Source of the DNA: Myxococcota bacterium
GTDB taxonomy: Bacteria; Myxococcota_A; UBA9160; UBA6930
DNA length: 64,000 nucleotides
NCBI GenBank assembly: GCA_028277885.1
Contig: JANQFK010000077.1
Coordinates: 23,275 to 87,274, forward strand
Direction of reading: 5' to 3'
The first letter of the stretch is position 1, and each line of letters begins with the position of its first letter. Shown piece after piece: positions 41,640 to 52,787 of the stretch. Made by a program: the position numbers and the translations under genes. The notes under the pieces were generated by a model. It worked only from the letters and a program-made list of their open reading frames with translations. It searched no databases and was not told where the DNA came from.

Positions 41640-43128
41640 GGAGCAGCTCCGGGAGCAGGAGCCCCAGGCCGTAGAAGCGGGTCAGGGTGTTCTGGATGGG
41701 CAGGGCGAACTGGTCGCCGCCCGCTACGCGCGCCTTGGGGAGCAGCTTGATGGCCGGCTCCCGGGACGCCACCCAGTGCACGGCGTTGAGCGTGAGATCC
41801 AGGTTGTAGAGCGTGCGCAGGTGGCGGTTCGAGGCGAGGTCGGCGTCGCCGAAGGCCACGATGCGCGTCTCGCCGGCCTCGCGCTGGTAGCGGCCGGCCA
41901 CCACCAGGGGGTGGTAGTCGCTGCGCGCCGACGCGGGGCGCAGGGGCGGGCTGCGTCGCTCGAGCACCTCGAGGTCCTCGGCGAGCCAGGAGCGCGAGCT
42001 CGCCAGCACCACGCTCCACAGGTCGTCCTCGACCTCGGGCTTGCGCAGCTCGAAGGAGCGCGCGCCGCGGAAGAAGGTCATGCGGCTCGCGCCGAGGCCG
42101 CGCGAGATGGGGTGGCTGCCGTAGTGGAAGGCCAGGGGGTTCACGCCGGGCGCGTCGCCGTCCATGCGGCCCGAGGCCGGGTCCACCAGCACGGCGTCGG
42201 GGGAGCGCAGGCCCCACTCCGCGATCACCTCCTCGAGGCCCGACTCGACGCCCGGCTCGAGGAACACCACGAGGCGGCCGCCGCCCGCCAGGTAGCGGCG
42301 CACCTCGGCGAGGGTCGTCTCGGGCAGGCGCCGGCGCGGCGCCAGCCACACCAGCGCGTCCACCTCGGGCGGGATCGGCGTGCCCTGGGCGGGCACGAAG
42401 GAGCGGATGCGGTAGCCCTCGGTGAGGAGCGCCTGGGCGAGGCCCGAGAAGCCGTCGTCGGCGGTGCGCTCGATGTCGCCCTCGCCGGTGCCCCGCGCCA
42501 TGTAGACGAGCCCCGAGTCGAGGGAGCGCAGGCGGTAGAGCGCCTCGTAGAAGGTGCCCTCGGTGGGGCGCGCCACGGACTCGAAGCGGTCGCCGAGGCG
42601 CACCACCACGGTGTTCGAGGAGCCCACCTCGAAGCGGTCCTCCTCCTCGGGGCTCGCGCCGAGCTTCTTCTCGGCGGTCTCGACCCGGCCCGTCGCGGCC
42701 AGCGCCCGTAGCAGCAGCCGGGTGCTGCGCGCGCGGGGGTCCTCCTCGTCGTAGTAGAGGGTCGCGCGCACCGGCTCGTCGAGCTCGGCGAGCCCCATCT
42801 CCGTGGCCTCGGAGAGCACGTAGAGCCGCTCGAGGGTCCAGTCGAACTCGAGGCCCGACCAGTGGGCGGCGCGCTCGAGTCCCACGGCGAGCGCCACCGC
42901 GCCCAGCACGCCCAGCAGCCCGCGCCCGAGCACCGCGCGCAGGCCCGGCTGGGCCGCCGCGCGCAGGCGCCCGAGGCTCGCCAGGGCCGCGACGAGCAGC
43001 GCCAGGCTGCCGCCGGCGAGGTTCAGTGCGTGGAACCAGGTGAGGCTCTGGTTGGCGTCCCGGGTGGCCACGTAGGAGCCCGCACCGAACGCGATGGCGA
43101 CCAGGCCCAGCAGCCCGACCTCGCGCAT
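41596..43128 (-). CDS. GldG-like ABC-associated substrate-processing membrane protein
   Basis: 510 aa. Two N-terminal TM helices (GLLGLVAIAFGAGSYV; ALLVAALASLGRL) and a third near 85 precede a large extracytoplasmic domain of the gliding-motility-associated GldG/ABC_transp_aux type: LYVLSEATEMGLAELDEPVR, VDALVWLAPRRRL, YLAGGGRLVVFLEPG and ARIVAFGDAD-like blocks. A C-terminal TM helix (GLGLLLPELLLMAGALVWVR) closes it. ATG 43128 overlaps the gldF stop (ATGA). Exact cargo unknown; in Bacteroidota GldAFG supports gliding, elsewhere its role is open. Confidence 0.85.
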   Translation of the reverse strand: MREVGLLGLVAIAFGAGSYVATRDANQSLTWFHALNLAGGSLALLVAALASLGRLRAAAQPGLRAVLGRGLLGVLGAVALAVGLERAAHWSGLEFDWTLERLYVLSEATEMGLAELDEPVRATLYYDEEDPRARSTRLLLRALAATGRVETAEKKLGASPEEEDRFEVGSSNTVVVRLGDRFESVARPTEGTFYEALYRLRSLDSGLVYMARGTGEGDIERTADDGFSGLAQALLTEGYRIRSFVPAQGTPIPPEVDALVWLAPRRRLPETTLAEVRRYLAGGGRLVVFLEPGVESGLEEVIAEWGLRSPDAVLVDPASGRMDGDAPGVNPLAFHYGSHPISRGLGASRMTFFRGARSFELRKPEVEDDLWSVVLASSRSWLAEDLEVLERRSPPLRPASARSDYHPLVVAGRYQREAGETRIVAFGDADLASNRHLRTLYNLDLTLNAVHWVASREPAIKLLPKARVAGGDQFALPIQNTLTRFYGLGLLLPELLLMAGALVWVRTRSA

Positions 43129-43919
43129 CAGCCCGCCACCCGGCGCAGGTCGTAGGAGAAGCGCGCCAGCGCGAAGCACACGATCACCAGGCCCACGAAG
43201 TAGGCCAGGTGCGAGAGGATCACGACGCCCTCGGCGAAGAACCGGTAGTGGGGGTGGAGCGCGATCCCCTCCAGGAAGCGGATCACGCCCTCGCTCAGGA
43301 ACCCGCTCGCCCAGCTGAAGTCCCACAGCACGAAGCCCAGGGCCAGGGCGCCGACGGCGGCGACGAGCTGGGTGCGGCTGAAGGCCGAGCACGCCAGGCC
43401 CAGTGCGGCGAGCCCGAAGGCGTGGAAGAGCAGCCCCAGGAAGACGGCCAGCAGGTGCTCGAGGCCGAGCCCGCCCTCGCGGATCGCCAGCGCCGGGTAG
43501 ACGAAGCTCGCCGCCATCATGAGCGCCACGAAGGCGAAGGTGACGGCGAACTTGGCGAGCACGATCTGGGACGGCGTCAGCAGGGTCGTCACCAGCAGCT
43601 CGTCGGTCCCCCGCGAGCGCTCCTCGGCGAAGATCCGCATGGTGATCATCGGCACCAGCAGGATCAGCACGAAGCCCAGGTTCTCCATCACCGGGAAGAA
43701 CACCTGGTCGCGCAGGTTCACGTAGTCCGGGATGGTGTCCGTCTCGAACCCGCCCATGGTGGTGCTCGCGAACACGAACAGGATCTGGTTGTAGATGCGC
43801 AGGTGGTCGAAGAAGATCAGCGAGCTCACCAGCGCCACCAGGGTGAGGACCACGTAGGCGAGGGGCGAGCCGAACAGCACCGCCAGCTCCTTGCGCACCA
43901 GCGCCCAGAACGGCGTCAT
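43128..43919 (-). CDS. GldF-like ABC transporter permease
   Basis: 263 aa, six TM helices. It opens WALVRKELAVLFGSPLAYVV, then contains the conserved ERSRGTDELLVTTLLTPSQI of ABC-2-type permeases. Works with the GldA-like ATPase (ATGA overlap at 43916-43919) and the GldG-like protein downstream. Inner membrane. Confidence 0.9.
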   Translation of the reverse strand: MTPFWALVRKELAVLFGSPLAYVVLTLVALVSSLIFFDHLRIYNQILFVFASTTMGGFETDTIPDYVNLRDQVFFPVMENLGFVLILLVPMITMRIFAEERSRGTDELLVTTLLTPSQIVLAKFAVTFAFVALMMAASFVYPALAIREGGLGLEHLLAVFLGLLFHAFGLAALGLACSAFSRTQLVAAVGALALGFVLWDFSWASGFLSEGVIRFLEGIALHPHYRFFAEGVVILSHLAYFVGLVIVCFALARFSYDLRRVAG

Positions 43920-44677
43920 GCCGAGGCCTCGCGCCCGCGGAACAGGGAGAGCGGATCCTCGCCGCCCAGCACCTCGGGCGTGGGCCCCATGGCGGCGAGC
44001 TTGCCGCGGTGGAGCACCGCCACCCGCCGGGTCAGGTCCCGGGCCTCGGTGAGGTCGTGGGTGCAGAGGATCAGGGTGCGGGTGCCGCGCAGGCCGGCCA
44101 GGATGCCGCGCACCTCCTCCTGCTGGATCGGGTCGAGGCCGCTGGTGGGCTCGTCCACGATCACGAGGGCCGGGTCGTGGAGGAAGGCCTGGGCGAGGGA
44201 GACGCGCTGCTGGAAGCCCTTGGAGAGGTGGCCGATCAAACGGCTCGCCACGCCGCCGAGGTGGAAGCGCTCGATCGCCGACTCGACGGCGGCGGCGAGG
44301 GCGCCCTTGGTGAGCCCCCGGGCGCCGCCCGCGAAGCGCAGGAAGCCCGCCACGCGCAGGTCCGGGTAGAGCCGGGAGGTCTCGGCCACGAAGCCCAGGC
44401 GGGCGTGGACCTCGGCGGCGTGGGTGGCCGGCGCGAAGCCGCCCACCGCCACCGTGCCCGAGGAGGGCAGCAGGTAGCCCGTCACCAGGCGCATGAAGGT
44501 GGTCTTGCCCGCGCCGTTGGCGCCGAGCAGGCCGAAGGCCTCGCCGGACTCGACGCGCAGGCTGATGGCGTCGAGGGCCGTGTGGCTGCCGAAGCGCCGC
44601 GTGAGCTCGCGCGCCTCGACGGCGACGCCTCCGTTCGCGGCCCGCCCGGGGCCTGCTGCGGCCTGCTCGTTCGTCAT
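43916..44677 (-). CDS. GldA-like ABC transporter ATP-binding protein
   Basis: 253 aa. Walker A GANGAGKT (52-59), Q-loop in GFVAETSRLYPDL (Glu in place of Gln), signature LSKGFQQRVSLAQAF, Walker B LVIVDEPTSGLDP and the H-loop CTHDLTEA. All catalytic residues are present. It is the first gene of the gldA-gldF-gldG operon and diverges from a small Cys-rich protein gene. Confidence 0.92.
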   Translation of the reverse strand: MTNEQAAAGPGRAANGGVAVEARELTRRFGSHTALDAISLRVESGEAFGLLGANGAGKTTFMRLVTGYLLPSSGTVAVGGFAPATHAAEVHARLGFVAETSRLYPDLRVAGFLRFAGGARGLTKGALAAAVESAIERFHLGGVASRLIGHLSKGFQQRVSLAQAFLHDPALVIVDEPTSGLDPIQQEEVRGILAGLRGTRTLILCTHDLTEARDLTRRVAVLHRGKLAAMGPTPEVLGGEDPLSLFRGREASA

Positions 44678-44737
44678 CGTCCCGGTCCTACGCTCCAGGG
44701 GGTCGGCCGGTTCCGGCCTTCGCGGCTTGATCCACCG

Positions 44738-45079
44738 ATGCTCTCACCTATGTTCCGCGCCGTGTCCGATGCCAGGGATCGCAGCGACGCTACCGAGCCC
44801 ATCGATTATCGCCCCTCCTGCGGCGGCGGCTCCTGCGCGGCCTGCGGGGCGGCGCTCGGTCTCGACGCGGTGCGGCAGCGCCGCCCGGGCGCCGAGCCCG
44901 TCTGGTACTGCAGCCCCGGCTGCGCCCAGGGCCTCCCGGCCGCCGCGCGCCGCCGCCCCGCCGTGGCCGAGCCCCGGCTCTACAACCGCCCGCGCCGCTT
45001 CCACCGCAAGCGCCGGCCCAAGGAGCTGCGCTCCGCGGCCGAGCCCGGCTCCGGCCGCGGCACCGGCTCCTCGAGCTAG
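44738..45079 (+). CDS. Small Cys-rich (zinc-ribbon-like) hypothetical protein
   Basis: 113 aa, not recognised. Residues 27-65 contain CGGGSCAACG and, 25 residues later, YCSPGCAQG: five Cys arranged like a treble-clef or zinc-ribbon finger. The second half is Arg-rich (RPRRFHRKRRPKEL), consistent with nucleic-acid binding. Its TAG stop and the aroA stop share the palindrome CTAG, so the two convergent genes overlap by four bases. Coding status rests on the Cys pattern and codon bias only. Confidence 0.5.
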   Translation: MLSPMFRAVSDARDRSDATEPIDYRPSCGGGSCAACGAALGLDAVRQRRPGAEPVWYCSPGCAQGLPAAARRRPAVAEPRLYNRPRRFHRKRRPKELRSAAEPGSGRGTGSSS

Positions 45080-46371
45080 AGACGCTCGAGCCATGCGAAG
45101 TAATCCGGCCAGGTCTTGGCCACGCAGCCCGGGTCCTCGATCTCGACCCCGGGCACCCGCAGCCCCGCCAGCGCGAACGCCATGGCCATGCGGTGGTCGT
45201 CGTAGGTGGCGATGCGCGTGCCCCGGAGCCAGCCCGGCTCGACGCGCAGGAAGTCGGGCCCGGCCTCGGCGCCGGCGCCGAGCCGGCGCAGCTCGGTCTC
45301 GAGGGCGGCGAGCCGGTCGGTCTCCTTGATGCGCAGGTTGGCGATGTTGCGCAGCCGGCTGGGCTCGCGCGCGAAGGCGGCCACCACCGCCAGCGCCAGG
45401 GCGGCGTCGGGCACGTCGTTCAGGTCGGCGTCCACGCCGGCGAGGCCCTCGGGCGGGCCCGTCACGCTCACACGCCGCGGGTCGCGCTCGATCCGGCAGC
45501 CCATGCGGGCCAGCACCTCGAGGAGCCGCATGTCGGTCTGGCGCGAGCCGCCGGGGATGCCCTCCACCACCACGCGCCCGCCCGCGATGGCGGCCGCCGC
45601 GAACGCATAGACGGCGGACTGGGCGTCGGGCTCGACGGCGTAGACCCGGGCGCCGTAGGGGCGGCCCGCCTCGACCCGGGCGCCCGTCTCGGAGAGCTCC
45701 GCGTGGGCGCCGAAGGCGCCCATCACGTCGACGGTGAGCTCCACGAAGGGCCGCGAGACCAGCACGCCCTCCTCGAAGCGCAGCGCGACGTCGCGCTGCG
45801 CGTAGGGGGCGGCGAGCAGGATGCCCGAGACGTACTGGGAGGAGCGGCGCGCGTCGATCCACGCCTCGCCGCCCGGCAGCCCGCCTCCCGCCACCCGCAC
45901 CGGCGGGCAGCCGTCGCGGCCCTCGATCTCGGCCGGCGCGCCGAGGCGCGCCAGGGCGTCCACCAGGTCGCGGATCGGACGCTCCCGCATGCGCGGCGCG
46001 CCGTCCACCACCACCGGCCCGGCGGCCAGGGAGGCCGCGGCCGTGAGGAAGCGCGCCGTGGTGCCCGACAGGCGCACGTCGAGGGGGGCCTGCGGGGCCG
46101 CGAAGCGCCCCGCCACCCCGTGCACCCGCCAGCGGTCGCCGTCCTCCTCGATGCCGGCGCCGAGGGCCCGCAGGCCCGCCCGCATCACCTCCGTGTCGTC
46201 CCCGGGCCCGGCCCCGCGCAGCTCGCTCTCGCCCTCGGCGAGGGCCGCGCAGACGAGGGCGCGGTTCGTGATGCTGCGGCTGCCGGGCACCCGCACCCGG
46301 GCGTCGAGGGGCCCGCGCGGACGCACCGCGGCGGGCCCTGCCGCCGGCGCGCTGGCGGTGGAGTGGGCCAA
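45076..46371 (-). CDS. aroA: 3-phosphoshikimate 1-carboxyvinyltransferase (EPSP synthase)
   Basis: 431 aa, the family length, starting at TTG 46371 with GGAGGG five bases upstream; no ATG or GTG fits. It catalyses the sixth shikimate step in the cytoplasm. Motifs: VPGSRSITNRALV (Arg where many have Lys), RLSGTTARFL, RERPIRDLVDAL, SRQTDMRLLEVLARMG, NDVPDAALALAV, RIKETDRL and DDHRMAMAFA. The GSR and SGTTARF variants are those of a subgroup known from several phyla. Monocistronic here, with a palindromic repeat upstream. Confidence 0.93.
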   Translation of the reverse strand: MAHSTASAPAAGPAAVRPRGPLDARVRVPGSRSITNRALVCAALAEGESELRGAGPGDDTEVMRAGLRALGAGIEEDGDRWRVHGVAGRFAAPQAPLDVRLSGTTARFLTAAASLAAGPVVVDGAPRMRERPIRDLVDALARLGAPAEIEGRDGCPPVRVAGGGLPGGEAWIDARRSSQYVSGILLAAPYAQRDVALRFEEGVLVSRPFVELTVDVMGAFGAHAELSETGARVEAGRPYGARVYAVEPDAQSAVYAFAAAAIAGGRVVVEGIPGGSRQTDMRLLEVLARMGCRIERDPRRVSVTGPPEGLAGVDADLNDVPDAALALAVVAAFAREPSRLRNIANLRIKETDRLAALETELRRLGAGAEAGPDFLRVEPGWLRGTRIATYDDHRMAMAFALAGLRVPGVEIEDPGCVAKTWPDYFAWLERL

Positions 46372-46395
46372 GGTCCCTCCGGGAAGGCCCCCTAA

Positions 46396-49527
<3,132 letters not shown>

Positions 49528-49548
49528 GGCGCACCGGGGCCTCGCCCC

Positions 49549-50292
49549 ATGCCCAAGGGCCCCTGGCAAGCCGTCGAGGTCGCCTCGCGCACCGACGTGG
49601 GCCGCGTGCGCGAGTCGAACCAGGACGCCTGCGGCGTCTTCGAGGACCCCCGCGGCGATCGCTTGTTCGTGGTGGCCGACGGCATGGGGGGGCACCTGGG
49701 CGGCGAGGTGGCCAGCCAGATGGCGGTGGAGGCCATCGCCGAGGCCTGCGCGGCCAGCGACGCCGCGCCGGCCGAGCGCCTCCACCAGGCGATCGTCACC
49801 GCCAACCGCCGCATCTTCGAGCGCGCCAGCGGAGACTCGAGCGTGGCCGGCATGGGGACCACCGTGGTGGCGGTGCTGCTGGCCCGCGAGGGCAGCGCCT
49901 GGGTGGCCCACGTCGGCGACAGCCGGCTCTACCGGCTGCGCGCCGGCGACCTCGAGACCCTCACCGCGGACCACTCCCTCGTCGCCGAGCTCGAGCGCGG
50001 CGGCTACCTCTCGCCCGAGGAGGCCGCGCGCCACCCGCGCCGCCACGAGCTGATGCGCAGCGTCGGCCCCGTCCCCGAGGTGGAGCCCGAGGTGGCGCCC
50101 CTCGCCCTCGAGCCCGGCGACCGCCTGCTGCTCTGCACCGACGGCCTGTGCGGCTACGCCGAGGAGGCCTCCATCGTGCAGGCGCTGCGCGAGGCCACTC
50201 CGGAGCTCGCCGCCCGCACCCTGGTCGAGCTCGCCAACGCCTGCGGCGGCGAGGACAACGTGACGGTGCAGGTGCTGGAGCTGGCGGGGTAG
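49549..50292 (+). CDS. PP2C-type serine/threonine phosphatase (Stp1-like)
   Basis: 247 aa. Metal-dependent phosphatase: RVRESNQDACGVF, ADGMGGHLGGE, GMGTTVVAVLL, AHVGDSRLYRL, LLCTDGLCGY and CGGEDNVTV, with all PPM metal ligands in place. Probable partner of bacterial Hanks kinases such as the one at 15868-17994, although they are 32 kb apart. It lies 21 bases after purA and could be cotranscribed. Confidence 0.92.
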   Translation: MPKGPWQAVEVASRTDVGRVRESNQDACGVFEDPRGDRLFVVADGMGGHLGGEVASQMAVEAIAEACAASDAAPAERLHQAIVTANRRIFERASGDSSVAGMGTTVVAVLLAREGSAWVAHVGDSRLYRLRAGDLETLTADHSLVAELERGGYLSPEEAARHPRRHELMRSVGPVPEVEPEVAPLALEPGDRLLLCTDGLCGYAEEASIVQALREATPELAARTLVELANACGGEDNVTVQVLELAG

Positions 50293-50347
50293 GGCGCCGC
50301 CGCCACCGCGGCTCAAGGCCGGGCCCGCGCTCGCCGAAGCCCGCCCC

Positions 50348-50914
50348 ATGGCCCGCCGCACGCCGCGGATCCTCTGCCTCGCCGCCCTGGCCGCCTCGCT
50401 CGCCGTGCCCGCCGCGCCCGCCGCGCCCGCCGGCGCCGAGATCTACCGCTGGCGCGACGCCCAGGGCAACGAGCACTTCACCACGGACCTGAACCAGGTG
50501 CCGCCGGACCAGCGGGACGCCGCGGCGCGGGGCCGCCCCTCGCGCGGCGGCTCCATCACGATCCACGGCGGCGACGCCGCCTCGGCGGCCCAGCTCGAAT
50601 CCCGGCGCTCCTCCGACTCGGCCGCGCCGCGGTCGGGCGGGACGCCGGCTGCGGCGGACGAGATCCCGGCGGGCCGCTGCGCCCGGCTCCAGCGGGCTGC
50701 GCGCGACAAGCAGCGCGACGTCCGCCGCAAGGAGACCACCGTCTCGCGCTGGGAGGACGCCGCCGGCGACATCGACCGCAGCCCCTACTCGCGACACCGC
50801 GCCGAGCGGAAGCTCGAGGAGGCGCGGGCGAGCCTCGAGGCCGCCCGGGCGGACTACGAGAGCTTCTTCCAGCAGGCGCGCCGGGACGGCGTGCCGCCGG
50901 GTTGCCTGCGCTGA
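50348..50914 (+). CDS. DUF4124 periplasmic protein
   Basis: 188 aa. Signal peptide (AALAASLAVPAAPAAPAGA), then the DUF4124 motif IYRWRDAQGNEHFTTD (about 33-48). The central part is low-complexity, and a helical C-terminal region (RHRAERKLEEARASLEAARA) ends at GCLR. Two Cys (GRCARL, PGCLR) could be disulphide-bonded. Function of the family is unknown. Confidence 0.8.
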   Translation: MARRTPRILCLAALAASLAVPAAPAAPAGAEIYRWRDAQGNEHFTTDLNQVPPDQRDAAARGRPSRGGSITIHGGDAASAAQLESRRSSDSAAPRSGGTPAAADEIPAGRCARLQRAARDKQRDVRRKETTVSRWEDAAGDIDRSPYSRHRAERKLEEARASLEAARADYESFFQQARRDGVPPGCLR

Positions 50915-50923
50915 GGTCCGGCT

Positions 50924-51640
50924 CTAGCGCGAGCGGGCGGGAGGCGGCGCCGCCACGGCGGGCCGCCGCGAGCGCCGCACCGTGTACTCCTCGTCCTCGC
51001 TGAAGAGCTTCAGCGGGCGCCAGCCCTCGATGGACGACATGCGCACCATCTCCTCGGTCATCGCCGCCGTCGGGTCGATCACCCAGGGATCGTCGCCGTC
51101 CTCGAACCACAGCGTCACCATGTGGTACTGCGCGTCCTCGGCCTTGTAGACGATCGCCTGGTAGAGCTCGCCCTCGCCGAAGCCGAACTCGCGCAGCAGG
51201 TGGTAGGAGAGCAGCGCGAGCCCGTCGCAGTCATCGCCGTTCGTCTCCAGCACCTCCTCGAGGGTGCCCCAGCGATCGACGGCGCCGTCGGAGATGAAAT
51301 GGGAGTCCGACTGGGTCTGGATCCACTCCGTCACCTCGCGCGCGAAGGCGCGCCGCCGCTCGCGCTCGAAGTCGAGGTACGCGATGGCCAGGGTCGGCGG
51401 CTTCGCGGCCCGCAGCGTCGCGCCGCGCGCCGCATCCCGCGCCGCCCCGACGTCCGCCCCGGAGCGCTCCTGCCACAGCTCCACCGCCTCGCTCCAGGCA
51501 TCGTCCAGCGCGGGCGTCCCGAACCAGCTCCACGCCATCCGCGGCCGCCCCGACTCCGCCGCACAGCTCAGGATCGAGCCCGCCAGGAAGGCGAGCAGGG
51601 CCACCAGCGGGGCCGACGGGCTGGACGCCGCGCGGGTCAT
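50924..51640 (-). CDS. Transglutaminase-like cysteine peptidase lipoprotein
   Basis: 238 aa with a lipobox-like SILSCAA. The catalytic triad of the bacterial transglutaminase-like (BTLCP) fold is visible: Cys in NGDDCDGLALLSYHLL, His in AQYHMVTLWFE and Asp in DPWVIDPTAA. Members process peptidoglycan, peptide bonds or adhesins such as LapG. The target here is unknown; no LapD or c-di-GMP genes are adjacent. It is convergent with the DUF4124 gene. Confidence 0.75.
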   Translation of the reverse strand: MTRAASSPSAPLVALLAFLAGSILSCAAESGRPRMAWSWFGTPALDDAWSEAVELWQERSGADVGAARDAARGATLRAAKPPTLAIAYLDFERERRRAFAREVTEWIQTQSDSHFISDGAVDRWGTLEEVLETNGDDCDGLALLSYHLLREFGFGEGELYQAIVYKAEDAQYHMVTLWFEDGDDPWVIDPTAAMTEEMVRMSSIEGWRPLKLFSEDEEYTVRRSRRPAVAAPPPARSR

Positions 51641-51739
51641 CCCCCACTGATTCGGCCGGTGCGGGGCTGGGGTTTAGAGGGACACCGGAACGCCCGAGTG
51701 GTGGGATCGACCCGCGCTTGGCGGACCGTTCGGCGCCCT

Positions 51740-52156
51740 TCAGGCGATCCGGACCACCTCGGCGAGCACGGAGCCGGCCGCGCGGGCGAGGGCCGCGTCG
51801 GCGGTGGCGAGACGCGCCTCGGACTCGATGGCGGCCGCGAGGTAGAGGCCGTCGTACACCGTGAGCTCGAGTGCCAGCGCGAGGTCCAGCGCGCGGGGAG
51901 CGAGCTCGCGGCTCGGGAGGAGCGTGGGGCAGTCGTCCTCCAGGAGGTCCAGGACCTCCCCGGCGTCCGCCGCGCCACACTCCCCGGCGCGCACCTTCTT
52001 CCAGAGCACGTTCGCGAGCTCCGGCACGAGCAGGTCCGGCGCCAGCAGCGCGCCCGTCCCCGCGGCGGCCTCGGCGAGCAGCGCATCCGCCGCATCGCCG
52101 CCGGGCTCGGGCAGGTACCACTTCGCAGCGACGCTGGCGTCGACGACGGTCCTCAC
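51740..52156 (-). CDS. PIN-domain toxin (VapC/FitB-like)
   Basis: 138 aa from GTG 52156, overlapping the antitoxin stop (GTGA). PIN nuclease acids: VVDASVAAKWYLPE (Asp6), LVPELANVLWKK (Glu), VYDGLYLAAA (Asp) and LATADAALA (Asp). Probable endoribonuclease toxin inhibited by the upstream protein. Confidence 0.88.
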   Translation of the reverse strand: MRTVVDASVAAKWYLPEPGGDAADALLAEAAAGTGALLAPDLLVPELANVLWKKVRAGECGAADAGEVLDLLEDDCPTLLPSRELAPRALDLALALELTVYDGLYLAAAIESEARLATADAALARAAGSVLAEVVRIA

Positions 52157-52404
52157 CGCTGGCGATCGCGCCGGACCAGCCGCTCGCTGGGCGTGCCCTC
52201 GCCGTGGCGGCGCCGGATTGCGCGCCGCAGCGCCTCGGCGCGAGGCCGCTGCGCCGCCATGCGCTCCCGCCGCTCGTCCTCGGCCACCGCCCGGGCGAGC
52301 AGATCGCACACGAGGGCGTTCACGCTGCGCCCCTCCGCCTGCGCACGTCGCCGCAGGCCCTCGGCGACCTCGGTGGGGAGATTGCGAACGGTCATGGCCG
52401 GCAT
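52153..52404 (-). CDS. FitA-like ribbon-helix-helix/Arc-type antitoxin
   Basis: 83 aa from ATG 52404 (ATG 52395 also possible). MTVRNLPTEVAEGLRRRAQA with GRSVNALVCDLLARAV is the FitA/RHH DNA-binding fold; the basic tail (RRAIRRRHGEG) would wrap the toxin. Translationally coupled to the PIN gene, forming a type II toxin-antitoxin pair immediately before the tRNA-Lys accessory region. Confidence 0.82.
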   Translation of the reverse strand: MPAMTVRNLPTEVAEGLRRRAQAEGRSVNALVCDLLARAVAEDERRERMAAQRPRAEALRRAIRRRHGEGTPSERLVRRDRQR

Positions 52405-52534
52405 CCCGGGGACCCCGAGGTGATGGCAGAGTGATATCGGATCCAGCATCGATCAGCCAGCTCCGGGCAACGGCCGCCGAGCGCCCCGACCGCCGCTTCG
52501 ACACCCGGCCGGCCCGGTGGTACCTCCCTGGCTC

Positions 52535-52610
52535 GGGCCGCTAGCTCAATTGGCAGAGCACCGGGCTTTTAACCCGTTGGTTCTGGGTTCGAGTCCCAGG
52601 CGGCCCACCA
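52535..52610 (+). tRNA. tRNA-Lys (anticodon TTT)
   Basis: 76 nt including an encoded CCA. Acceptor GGGCCGC pairs with GCGGCCC. D-arm GCTCAATTGGCAGAGC, anticodon loop CTTTTAA, and T-arm CTGGG-TTCGAGT-CCCAG. Its 3' half is the repeat unit duplicated at 55085, 59208 and 62393, making it the probable integration target of the accessory region. Confidence 0.95.
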
Positions 52611-52715
52611 GGAAGTGCGCGGGAGCGCTGAGAAATCCCGCGCTCGGCGACCTGCGGCCCGGAGCGCGGTGGGACTGTGGCCGGGGTGGGGACGATTCGG
52701 GGTCGATCGCACGAC
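52566..52715 (+). repeat. att-like repeat A: tRNA-Lys 3' half plus downstream flank
   Basis: From the anticodon loop through CCA and on to GGAAGT (51 bp) it is identical to copy C. A weaker conserved block GTGGCCGGGGTGGGGACGAT (52677-52696 region) then TTCGGGGTCGATC recurs in copies B and D and partly in C. This copy contains the functional tRNA end, as expected for the attachment site kept at an integration target. Confidence 0.8.
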
Positions 52716-52787
52716 CATGCCCCAACCCGAGAGCGACGGGTCAACCGTGACACGCGCGTACGAGGTGCGCGCCAACGAAGCGCTGCT